DNA of 64,000 bases from contig OU612070.1 of NCBI GenBank assembly GCA_914767715.1, forward strand, positions 24,540,025-24,604,024, in the 5' to 3' direction. Both the position numbers and the translations under genes were made by a program. The stretch is from Membranipora membranacea. Lineage: Eukaryota > Bryozoa > Gymnolaemata > Cheilostomatida > Membraniporidae. The notes under the pieces are model-generated. The model searched no databases. It worked only from the letters and a program-made list of their open reading frames with translations, and was not told the DNA's origin. Shown piece after piece: positions 47,110 to 57,230 of this stretch; within the stretch, counting starts at the first letter, position 1, and each line of letters opens with the position of its first letter.

Positions 47110-47270
47110 TGAAGATTATATGTAGGTTAACTCACCAGATGCTGCAGATATTGATGAGTGTGTATGAGCTGATTCAGTAGATTGCCATGGCCATGGTCTG
47201 ACGTACATCCGGATGCAATGATATAGTCTCAAAGATAATAATATAATAATGTTTTATAGCCTCAAGGTCA
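47110..47270 (-). repeat. 5' LTR of the Gypsy element
   Basis: See the 3' LTR. On the minus strand the LTR starts TGACCTTGAGGCTATAAAAC, so tataaa sits 14 bases in, a likely promoter TATA box, and it ends ATCTTCA. Confidence 0.88.
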
Positions 47271-48235
47271 ACAACCACCATACGGAAACATAACCACTGA
47301 TCCCCAAAGAAACAAACAACAGCTTATCCTGAATACAGACGATCTGGAGGACAGAGGAATGAGTCACTCACCCACTGCCCTGATGATTTAACTGGAATGG
47401 CCTCAGCACTGGATACACAAGAATGAATAAAGTAGCAGCTATCTGGTGCTGAATAGCTGCTATTTCATTGATTATGGAAAATTATCGAGTCGTCACACTT
47501 GCCTATTGTCATTGATTTAGATGTATGATTTTCTCCGTTTCTCAGTTTCTTTCTCATTTATTTATTTCTTGTTTATTTCCACCACTTGTCCCAATTACAT
47601 GGAAATTCCAGGGAATTTTTATGAAGAAAAAATGATAAAATGGATTACATTTAAAACACTAAAAGAATGAAATATTAAAGATTGTTTGTGAAGTTATTGG
47701 ACGCGCAAAAGTGTAAAATACAGAGACTACAAGTAACACAATTATCATGATAAACAATGTACTGAAACAAATTTAAACACAAAGCATTAGATGATCATTT
47801 TACTGTCAGTTTGACATATTTATGGAAAAACATCCTAGCAGGACAAAAAACTTTAAACAAAAAATGAATCATAATGATTACAGTAATCTGAAAAGTAATT
47901 AGAGTAAAATTTTAATTTACTGTTCAAGATTCATAGGCTATTGAGATATATCCTTCATGATGACCATAAAACATCATGTCATTTTGAGGGGTCTTTCAAT
48001 TATCACATCGCTAAAAATTATCGCTCACTTGATCATTCAATTAAACAACTGCTCTCCACTCAGAATTTATATCGTTCAATCAAAGCGTGAGCGAGTGGAG
48101 AGTATGATCCAGAAAGTCTTATTCAATCACTGAGTGAGCAAACCGATTGATATTTTGGTTGTTTTTAATTGAAAGACCCCCCCTGAGTAGCTCAAATTTT
48201 ATTATGTACTGCGTTGCATTGCAGTGTTGAAGTAT
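47271..48235. other. Spacer between Gypsy element and copy E
   Basis: Bases 47641-48000 resemble 39330-39660 downstream of copy D (acactaaaagaatga, attggacgcgcaaa, agagactaca, acatcctagcaggac), which shows that the 3' flank belonged to the duplicated unit. The MITE below interrupts this match. No gene recognised. Confidence 0.55.
47986..48187. mobile_element. Short MITE with ggggtctttcaatta termini
   Basis: ggggtctttcaatta (47988-48002) and its complement (about 48168-48183) bound about 200 bases. The paralogous site next to copy D (39644-39662) reads ctgtcatcctgagtagctca without the insert, so the empty site is visible in the same window. Confidence 0.75.
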
Positions 48236-51200
48236 TCAGGCTTCTGTTAGGCCATGAACATCTACCTCCTTGACACAAATACGATTCTCATATCCCGATA
48301 TCGTCTCAGTCAACTGCAGTCTTAGAGCAAAACCTGAAAATAGTAACCTGCACATTTACAGACAAAGATCAGTAAGTATTTCCCCTCAACATAAACTGTG
48401 GGAAATTCCTAACATCATTTCAACCTGTTGAGAGATTTCTTAACCATCAATGAATCAAAATGTATCTTTCTTAGCCAAACCAAATCAAAGAGTACTTGAT
48501 CAAATGACCTCCAACTTTGGGCTTCTGATAACCCAAACCACAAAACTTTATCGTTAGAAAAAATCAATAAGTAAACTTTGAAATCAAGAAGGGCACTGCA
48601 GTAGCTCCCTAACACCCTACTTTGTTGTTGAATAATAAACACTAGCTATCATTTTGAGATGTTCTGCCTCTGACCTTGGTGAGGAATTGTCTCCTCTTTT
48701 CACTGTGATATATAGTAAGAACAGTATAGGGCCATTTCTAAAATTACGCAAATTCTAAATAAATATAATTACGCAAATTATTTTGCGTAATACGGCAATT
48801 ACGCATAGTCACAAACCCGGAGTTCTAGTGGGCCTAGTACAGTCGACCAAAACCGACAATTTTTCCCACATATCCCAATATCCCCAGTGACTGTAATTAC
48901 GGCAGTTTTGGTCAGACCAAAACCGCCACCTTTATGTTGTTTGAGTCAATTTCTTAATCAAGCGGCAAGTTTGGTCTGACCAAAACCGCCACAGTGGCTG
49001 CATAACCTACTCGTATTCTCTTGAGTGGCGGTTAAAGAAATTATATTTCAGACAGGTGATCACAACTCCCACAATAAATAAACTGATCATGTGACATATA
49101 CTATTCGTAATTTCCTCAAGACCAGAAACATTGCCATACAATAGGCCTACATACATAGGCCTACATACATAGGCCTACATACATAGTCTTACCAACATAC
49201 ATACTTAGTACATGGATGCTACATCATACATAATAATATACTAGTTTAGTATTACTAAAATAATATTGTGATACCTGTCCTGCAGTTGACTTGCATAATG
49301 AGATGCTGGATGACCACATCCATAGCTGTGGTTGGCTGATCCCATGTAATAACAGTCACATAGTTGGCATTGACCATAGGAACCATACGCACTAGCCACG
49401 TTTATATTTCCTAACTATTACAAGTTTAATTGTAAATAAATAGTCACTAGTACCTAGCACTGGCAAGGTTTCCGGTCTAGCGGAAATTACGAATGGTATA
49501 TGTGACATGGTGAGTTATTTATGGTGGAAGTTGTGGCTCACCTGTCTGAAATAAGAATCCCTTATTGGTGGTTGTGCTCGACCAAAACTGCCACTCAAGA
49601 GAATACAAGTTGGATGTACAGCTACTGTGGCGGTTTCGGCCAGACCAAATATGCCATTTAATTTAGAAATTTACTCAGACAAAACAATAGAGGTGGCGGT
49701 TTTTGTCAGATCAAAAGCACCATAATCACAAGTACTAGGGATATTATGTTTGGAAAATTGGCGGTTTTGGTCAACTGTAGCCTAGCACCGTGTTGTCTAT
49801 ACCTTCTATAAGCGTTGCATTTGTTACGATGTTAACGTTGTAAATATATTATAAAAGCTTGCCTTCCCCTTCAGACAGCTACTAAGATGAGATGACTTAT
49901 GATAACCTTCTTCTTACCTTTAGTTACTGTAACAGATGGAATATTGAGAAGTTTGGTCCCTCCGAGACAAGGATAGTACTTGCTTTGTGATGTCGGCAGG
50001 ATGTCATCTTCAAAATTACACTCAACAAATTCACCACTCTCCAGTTTAATGGTCATGTTAACATCATGGAATCGATTGTTGAACTCTGTATATATAAATC
50101 ATTAATGAATCAGTTTAGGATTCGGGCCAACAATGAGGTCCTGTCTGTATTCTGAGTTGTGCGGGATATTGAATCTGTGGTGTTATCTACTCATGTACCA
50201 GTATTGTTCATTTCTGATTGGACCCATGAGCTTTTGTTGTGGCCTCGTTTTGATTTGCTGATGAGTTTTGGTTCGTTGCTGTGTGGCGTTGTCTATTCAC
50301 GTTGTGAATGTGATCTTCAACATAAGCATTCAATGGTGAAAGACTTGAGACCTTGGACCAGGATATAATCATTATTATCCAGTTCTTTAATCATACATAA
50401 CATACAACTGAGGCCTGACCTGGCACTCATGTGTTCCCTATTATTCACAGAATACAGCTACTTTTTACTTTTACTTTCTCGCCCTAATTGATATTACAGT
50501 ATAGCCTCAAATAAATCTTATGATGTTTTACTGGTGACTAGCCAGCCATAATACAATGATCCCAAACATACCCTCTGCGCCGGTAGTGTATTGATTGTAT
50601 ACTGTCACTCCAGTTATCAGGACACTTTCAGAAAACTCAACCATCCAAAACACCTCTATGGGATCATCGCTGAGTTGTGTACAGGCAAGCAGGCCATGTT
50701 CGACTAGTTCCATATCCCCATTTATAGCTATCCACGGATGCCAACCCATTATCACACCTAGCTGTGTAGCAGTTGACCCAGGTTCTGAAAGTTTAATCAG
50801 TAACGTATAAACACTCTTCCAATTATGGGAAGTTTGGTTACAATTTCTCAAGGAGCTATCTGGAATGGAAAATTTGTACCTATATAGTATCAGCAAAAAT
50901 TTCTTTTTATTTTCAGATCAAAATCAGATATTTTGCTGACTCACTTCTAGCTTGCCCAGTTTTATTCTCATAGACATTTGCCAGCAGCACTGCAGCGCTC
51001 TTCATGAAGACTTTATCTGTAGTAATCAGATTCTCAATAAATACAACATCAGTGTTACCAGATGTGTAACATGTAGAAGTGGTGGTACTGTACATAACAG
51101 TAAGACATGTTCTATTTATAGAACAATAAGTCAGACAGTGACTTAATGATTGGAAATATCTAGAGTAACTGTCTGGACTGTACATTGTTGAGTAAGCCGT

Positions 51201-51683
51201 AGAGTTGAGCTTATCATCACCTACAAATAAATGTCAAGATTCAATCAATTTTTTTAATCAGCCCAAATTCTTGAATTCCAGAATTTGAAATTAAAGAGTG
51301 CACACTGTCGAAAAAATTGTCTGATTGATTTTCAAAAGAGCTTTTTCAATGTTTTGAATCTTACATCCACAACAGAAACTATTGGCCTGACAAATAGATT
51401 CATTGTTGGTTGTTTGTCTTTCCTCAAAGCAAGTATTAGGTGAGTATACTGCAGGTTCTGCGGTCTAGCAGCCAAGGATACTCGGAGTTGTCACAACCTC
51501 AAGCTTGGAGTCTTTTTTTTGGCATTTTCACAAGAAGCTGTAGTAACAAATGAATTTGTCTCAAAATCCAAATCCAATTCATGTTTGACAAAAGCAACAA
51601 CACTTACCACAAAAAGATTCGGCTTTTAGAGCAAACACCATAGCAAACAGAAAATAGACGAATAGGCTTGTTGACAAGCCCAT
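48236..51683 (-). CDS. PAN plus F-type-lectin-like secreted protein, paralogue E (intact)
   Basis: Five phase 1 exons: signal peptide 51608-51683 (MGLSTSLFVYFLFAMVFALKA), PAN/apple-like 50945-51220, lectin domain 50572-50784, 49918-50085 and 48236-48333; 276 residues joined. Splice sites are consensus (GTAAGT, GTGAGT, GTATGT, GTAAGA donors). Lectin exon 1 is the most diverged of the family: the AIDG loop reads AINGDMEL and the following loop has EHGLLACTQLSDD, the only copy with a histidine near LACT, while after VYN it has Q-Y where canonical F-type lectins carry the R-x-D pair. The third intron of the lectin domain was enlarged by the foldback-like element at 48.8-49.8 kb. The 5' side is closest to copy D (ARSE junction, YENKTGQ). 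A secreted or extracellular recognition protein is the best guess. Confidence 0.83.
48834..49785. mobile_element. Foldback-like element in the last intron of copy E
   Basis: Inverted ends begin ctagtacagtcgaccaaaac on the left and, complemented, ctaggctacagttgaccaaaac on the right. Each arm extends about 250-290 bases and repeats the motif gaccaaaaccgccac several times in both orientations (for example 48925, 48975, 49582, 49645). The centre (49080-49500) holds three aggcctacatacat units (49141-49185). The intron is only a few hundred bases longer in relatives lacking the element. Confidence 0.8.
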
Positions 51684-52029
51684 TCTCCACCGTTAAGAGA
51701 CACCAAAGGAAAGTAATGTTGTGACAGGTGATGAGTGCTTTATTCCCATAGGTCTCACCTACCTTATAGCCTTAAAATAATTCATTGGGATGAATCATGT
51801 AAAGTGTTTCCAAAAACTGATACAAAAACAAAAACTAAATCCCATGGGTAGTACATTATTAACTGTCGTTAGGCAACTCAGGTACTGGGGTATTTTTACT
51901 ACAGTCTTACAACATGGCAAAATCACTCGTTGTAAATTTTATAGGAACAGGCGGACTGAAATTAATAATTTAGATACTTCAGATAGAGATTGAAAAGCCC
52001 GGATACACAGTGCATGAAAACTGATTTTA
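51684..52029 (-). promoter_or_regulatory. 5' flank of copy E with conserved block
   Basis: The block at 51839-51872 (minus: CCTAACGACAGTTAATAATG then TACTACCCATGGGAT) lies about 156-190 bases upstream of the ATG. Beyond it the flank matches that of copy D up to the MITE pair. Confidence 0.5.
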
Positions 52030-52414
52030 TTAAAGGGCAACCAAGGTTTCAAACAACTTCTCATTGATGGCCATTGATTAATAGCAGATTGCGCCTTCTG
52101 CATGGGGAAAAAGACAAAATATAATTCGGATGATTACTCAGCCAGAATTCTTGTGAAACATTTCTTCCATCAGGTACTCAAACTCAGCTAAAAGAGAATA
52201 CCACAAAGCAGTTTCCTGTTCCTGTTATTATTTAGCCTGTGCTCTATCATTATTACAGCAAAGTCTTGGAACCTCCCCTAAACTGAAGTGTTACCAAGCT
52301 TAGAGTCAGCAACTACTTTGAGTTTTGCATCGCGTAATGCACAAAGCTGATGCTGCCCAGCACATTATTTGCTACCCATTAATGCATTGCTGCGAAACCT
52401 TGGTTGCCCTTTAA
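52030..52414 (+). mobile_element. TTAA-type MITE, left copy
   Basis: 385 bases bounded by ttaa, with 20-base inverted ends AGGGCAACCAAGGTTTC. TTAA target duplication is typical of piggyBac relatives, although the terminal bases here are AGGG. No coding capacity. Confidence 0.88.
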
Positions 52415-52428
52415 CTGACACAAAAACT

Positions 52429-52812
52429 TTAAGGGCAACCAAGGTTTCGCAGCAATGCATTAATGGGTAGCAAATAATGTGCTGGGCAGTATCAGCTTTG
52501 TGCATCACGCGATGCAAAACTCAAAGTAGTTGCTGACTCTAAGCTGGGTAACACTTCAGTTTAGGGGAGGTTCCAAGACTTTGCTGTAATAATTATAGAG
52601 CACAGGCTAAATAATAACAGGAACAGGAAACTGCTATGTGGCATTCTCTTTTAGCTGAGTTTGAGTACCTGATGGAAGAAATGTTTCACAAGAATTCTGG
52701 CTGAATAATCATCCGAATTATATTTTGTCTTTTTCCCCATGCAGAAGGTGCAATCTGCTATTAATCAATGGCCATCAATGAGAAGTTGTTTGAAACCTTG
52801 GTTGCCCTTTAA
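52429..52812 (-). mobile_element. TTAA-type MITE, right copy in opposite orientation
   Basis: Nearly identical to the left copy but inverted, with 14 bases (ctgacacaaaaact) between them. The paralogous flank near 42655 has only tattaactcacacagaaactc at this point, so the spacer is old host sequence and the two copies came in by separate events at two neighbouring ttaa sites. Together they form a hairpin with stems of about 380 bases. Confidence 0.88.
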
Positions 52813-53406
52813 TCTCAGATCTAGTAAATTATTCACTGCTACGGGAAAGTTTTTCTAGGTTAATAACTCTATGGTGCCAGTATCTCTGAACTGCAGCTTC
52901 ACAAAGATATTGACAACATAATCAAGTCTGGTAGAATATAATTGGTAACAAGCTACACATACATAAGCCTGTCTTGACACGCCACGCCACGCCACCGAAA
53001 AAGCTTGTCAAGACAGGCTACACATGATGAACAAAAATTGAAACTGATTGCCGTGCTATATTGATTGAGAAGTTAAACATGGAAGAAGTAACACATCAAT
53101 TGAAAAAGGAATATGTAATATTCAAGAACACAATCTATTCATGTTTAAAATACAAGAAGGAAATCGCATGATGGTCTGTAGTTGTATCCTATTCCAGAAG
53201 ATTTTGTCCAAGGAACGCATCAGCAATTACCTATTGCCATTGAACACCATATCTGGAATGGCAGAATGAGCTTTATTTTGCCCAATAATGGGCTTGCAAA
53301 AATAGCCAGTCCCTAGTGGCATTCTAGAACAGCCCAAATCATCGACGCTCAAAGCAATTTATTGTTGTTTGCAGTTTTGTAAACAAGATAACTTCCCAGG
53401 CTATTT
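52813..53406. other. Spacer with start of the segmental duplication
   Basis: A small palindrome (cctgtcttgaca ... tgtcaagacagg, 52970-53022) marks the left border region of the segment repeated at 59.2 kb. Bases 53210-53340 also resemble 55690-55870 (atctggaatggca ... ccagtcccta ... gcccaaatcat), suggesting two old copies of the same 3' region. Confidence 0.5.
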
Positions 53407-54925
53407 TTATGTGCTGTTCTGAATCTTGTATGGAACAAAATATACATGTTGATTAGTTGATTGAGAATATGAAGGAGGTGCATCATGTATATCGGGTGTA
53501 TACACTTCATCTTTACAGTGATGCTCAGGGTTGTTGGTTGCCATTACTGCCGCAGCTGTTCGAGTCAACTTCTGCAATAGAGACACCAAATGCTAAATCT
53601 AGGATAAAAGTAAATGTGTGAAATTGAAGATTTTGACAGTACAAAATAGATTGAAGAAGGACTTCAGCTCAGTTTCACTTTCTCCCCTTCCTGTCAAGAT
53701 TGATAACTTAATTATTGATTCTGATTCTTCACAGTGCTAAATATCAGCGCCGAAAGCTTCAGCATGTTCTGCTTACATTGATTAGGCTGACTACGACATC
53801 ATAACTGGTACACTGATAATCTATGCTCTATCACAAAAAAACCATTAATTTACCATTGACAATATCTCTCAGTGAATAATCATTATTTTTGCAGATCATC
53901 ATAGCTACACATTATTCAACAATATTTGACAGTGCTGTGCTGGTAGATATTCAAAAGCTAGATATTTGTTTCTTTAAAAGTGGAAAATATCAGAGCGTAT
54001 AGGAACACAGTGGTTTTGAATCATTATTCTTTTCAACTTATTAACATCACAATCATTGCACCGGTGTGCAACAAATAATTGATCTTCTGTCAATTCAAAA
54101 TCAATAGATGATTGAACATCATGCTGTACCTTCAAATAAGGCTAAATATAGCTTGCCTTGTCGACACTCAATCACTAAGTTTCCATGCCTTAAATGATCA
54201 TTCCATCCTATCAAATGAATTTTGGCTGACATGTGTGGTTTGGCTTGTTAGGTAATCAAAACACAATACATATACAATAGGATCCGACCAAATTCAGTTT
54301 GTGAATGGGAATGTCCAAAGCTTATGAAATTGAATAGCTTAATTGTTCCCATGTCTCGAATGAAGGGCTAAAATTGCATCAATGGCATCTATACGGAGAA
54401 TGGAAACATAGTGAATGGAACTTCCCACAATATTGGCTTTCACTGGGTGATGATATAACTCATTGGGAGGAAACTTTGGGCTTTAATGCCGTATTTACTT
54501 TTCATGTTGGATGATATTTCCTGGATTCCTTGAAAACATCTACCCTCACAGGCCATTTTCATAACTTATATCTATATTATCATTTACATCTACATTTAAT
54601 AATTATTGGCTTTTTCATTGCTATTCAGTGCCCCTTTTGGGGCCAATGAAAATATGCTAACTTTAATTAATTAAAATCAACCCATCTAATTAGCGCACCC
54701 TTGTAGAAGGTAAGGGTGGGCAAGCCAGGCTATTGTCTGGAGAGCTCACCTCCTCTAGCAGCATGGTTAGTGACCATGATTCGAACCTGCAACCCTCAGA
54801 TCAAGAAGCTCGAATCCTAGCCACTACGCCACTCACCACCTTGCCTGCCCTTATATATATGAGTGACACTTACCTTGCCAAACAGAATTCAAGCAAGTGA
54901 AGAGTAAAGTTGTGAGGAAAGGGTT
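53407..54925 (-). pseudogene. Truncated dispanin relative, copy 1
   Basis: A noncoding first exon with its donor at 54868-54873 (exon from 54874 upward) matches the 5' exon of the complete dispanin gene (gtgacacttacc, gtgaagagtaaagtt). The coding exon 53407-53571 keeps the acceptor TTGCAG and the N-terminal half (PEHHCKDE, DAPPSYSQSTN, YKIQNST) but the original ATG is now TTG. The next ATG (53542-53544) would give 45 residues. The reading stops exactly where the intact gene continues with YGYDQP, and both membrane segments are missing. It is either a dead fragment or a short cytosolic product with a PPSY motif. Confidence 0.7.
54720..54842 (-). repeat. tRNA-derived SINE head in dispanin copy 1 intron
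   Basis: Minus strand: tggcgtagtggctagga is a good A box, ggttcgaatcatgg a good B box about 35 bases later. Stems are imperfect. Confidence 0.65.
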
Positions 54926-54989
54926 GATTTGCTATCAGTGCTATTGTTCTTCTTACCCTCCCATAACCTGAACAAGTCTGCTATGAAAA

Positions 54990-55525
54990 CTTAAAGACTT
55001 TGTTTGAGGCTGCTCTTTTTTATCACATCTTATTCTCCATATTTTATTCTATCATGTGAGCGATTTTCAGCTTTAGAATCCAAATATTGAGGAAGTTATG
55101 GCCTCTCAAACTTCCAGGGTGATTACCTTCAATCGGCATTGGGAATAAGCGGATGTTTCCCCTGGGGTATGTCACAACCATAGACATGTGACATAGACAT
55201 GAGTTATTAGTTAATACACTAATAATCACATAATAATTGCTGATCAAAATTCAGACCTGGGTGGGAATCGAACCCGGGTCCCTATACCTATAGGCAAGAC
55301 GCTACCATCACGCCACTTGGACGAACTAGGTTAGCTGGTTGCGACGTACCCTAGGGATTGCCGGCTGATTTTTACTGCCGATAAATTGCCGTCACCTTGG
55401 AAGTTTGAGAGGCCATAACTTCCTCAATATTTGGATTCTAAAGCTGAAAATCACTCACATGATAGAATAAAATATGGAGAATAAGATGTGATACAAAAGA
55501 GCAACCTAAAACAAAGTCTTTAACT
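54990..55525. mobile_element. TTAA-bounded MITE with 130-base inverted ends around a tRNA-like core
   Basis: Left end ttaaagactttgtttgaggc through gaatccaaatattgaggaagttatggcctc to about 55125; right end mirrors it to caaagtctttaa at 55523. Between them lies the tRNA-like segment at 55250-55325. It may be a MITE that captured a SINE, or a SINE inserted into a MITE. A partial copy, lacking most of the left end, is at 59904-60388. Confidence 0.82.
55250..55325 (-). repeat. tRNA-like segment inside the TTAA MITE
   Basis: On the minus strand tggcgtgatggtagcg (A box) and gggttcgattccc (perfect B box) are spaced as in a tRNA, and the layout resembles tRNA-Gly, but acceptor and T stems do not pair fully. 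Both polymerase III boxes are kept in the second copy (60115-60182). Confidence 0.7.
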
Positions 55526-57230
55526 AGCCATTGGATGAATGGTTATAAATGATTACACGGTTGATAACTCGAAGATTAATTTGAGAAATGTTGTCACTTA
55601 GTAACTTAGGCGTGTGTTAGGAACACACGACTTCTAACCAGATAATAACGGGAAACTTACATACCGATATATACCAGCCACTCAAATATTGAAAGAGCTC
55701 CTACCAAATAAAGTGAAAAGCTTCTCATCTGGAATGGCATACTTTGTGTTCTTTGTCAAAAAAAGTGCCGATAAAAAAGCCTGTCCCTTGTATCGCTCTG
55801 GAAATGCCCAAATCATTGACAATGCGGCCATTTTATTTCTGTTTGAAAATTTGAATATTTCCTGAGCTATATTATTTGTGCTGATAGGGAAAGCGATTCA
55901 TATCATTATGTGTTGAGTGTTCTAGCTGTATGGGGTTATGGTATTATTTTCGCTCGATGAGAAGAACCTAATTCCAAGGGATTTGCTTTCCCCTGGTAAT
56001 ACTATTGACCACACATCAAATTAAGCAATATGCATTCAATTTAACAAGAGACGGTCCCTCAAGAATTTTCATAGGTAAACATTGTTAGCCCACTGACAAC
56101 CTTGATTATCAAGACAGACGATCAGACTTTTACTAAATGCATACATGTTAAACACTATGGTTCAATGCCTCGAATTGGTGGTTCACTCCAATTACGAATT
56201 ATGAATGCTAACCATTTCCATGGTGGAAAAAACATGAAAACATCTACCCTGGCCGGGACTTGAACTCCGATCTCCCCACGTCAGTGCCCTTTGAAGTCAT
56301 TGAGTGCAAGCGCGCTAACCATTCAGCCACGCGCTAACCACCGAATTGAAGTTATTAGATTCAACACGGTATGTGTATTGGCGCCAAAAATGTCATTTGG
56401 CACACTCGTCGGAAGTCGACTTAAAGGTCATTCCCTTTGGTCGATTACTCCCGACATCCTTACGAAATCGCAACATTGAACCATAGTGAAACATAGAGTC
56501 AGATTTTGTACCACTACCAAAGAGCTGACACGCAAAAGTTGGTTTGGGGTTATGAGGGGGTTACTCATTTTCCCTCCAAAACTATTTGTTATTTAATGGC
56601 CTATTAATCAGATTTCAGCTCTAAGCTTTCTGAGTTGGCTCATATCCAGATACATATTATAGATAGGATAACAGAGAGATCAAAGCTGTATAGATATTGT
56701 ATACTAGGAATGTGTAAGTAGTATCTTATATTGACATTATTGGTCCGTAACACCTGATGTTACAAAATATAGCATCAAAAAGTTCCTGTTATGCAGTTCC
56801 TCGTTTCTAGTCGATCTTATTTTCAAGATTAGTCTTTGCGGACTGATATGGAAAATATTCAAAGATCATTACATGGCTCATCAATTCGAAAATAGACTAC
56901 ATCGAAACCAGCTTAAACACACAGATGTGACATTAACATCTATAATAATATAAACTTTATTCATCCAACCAATATATCATGAGATGCCAATGAGGTTGTG
57001 ATTTACATAAGATATGCATGATTAGTTTTTTGTGTCAGTCAGGTAAAAAATTTTGGAAAAAAATGATACTAAAGGTGGTATTACGTTATCACATTTAAAA
57101 TTAGTCAAGCAGTTCTATGCTTGAAAGTTATTTTGTCAGCTGCAGATGACATATTAAAGGTATGAGATAATTCGGCAAAATAACAACAGCTGATGTCTCA
57201 TGTCAGTTTTTATCAATGCCACTTCTTTGC
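55526..57230. other. Spacer carrying the second half of the segmental duplication
   Basis: 55526-56425 is repeated at about 60380-61340. It includes a SINE head (56248-56340). 56425-57230 shows no gene; the minus-strand aataaa at 56956-56961 may be the polyadenylation signal of the dispanin gene. Confidence 0.5.
56248..56340 (-). repeat. tRNA-derived SINE head (Leu/Ser-like, long variable part)
   Basis: Minus strand: gcgtggctgaatggttagcgcg gives the A box and gagttcaagtccc the B box, separated by about 45 bases, as in a class II tRNA. Present again at 61168-61258. Confidence 0.65.

Larger units (their letters stand above)
42819..47270 (-). mobile_element. Mag-like Gypsy LTR retrotransposon, young LTRs but broken frames
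   Basis: 161-bp LTRs at 42819-42979 and 47110-47270 start TG and end CA and differ at one base that I can see (42905 versus 47197 region), so insertion is recent. A primer-binding-like TGG starts just inside the 5' LTR on the minus strand, and a purine tract (AAAAGGAGCAACGGGAGG) precedes the 3' LTR. Order: Gag with two CCHC knuckles (46390-46500), protease with DTAA, reverse transcriptase with IADD, RNase H, integrase with the D-D-E set. Very short LTRs and the tandem knuckle form NHKKGASNC / MNHFEKKC fit the Mag lineage. Breaks: frameshift at C7 (46835-46841), stops at 44930, 44429 and 44312, frameshift near 44205. It cannot make a full polyprotein as read. Confidence 0.9.

Noticed and set aside
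55253-55322. Functional tRNA-Gly gene
   Set aside because: A and B boxes are good, but the acceptor and T stems do not pair and the unit lies inside a mobile element; called SINE-like.
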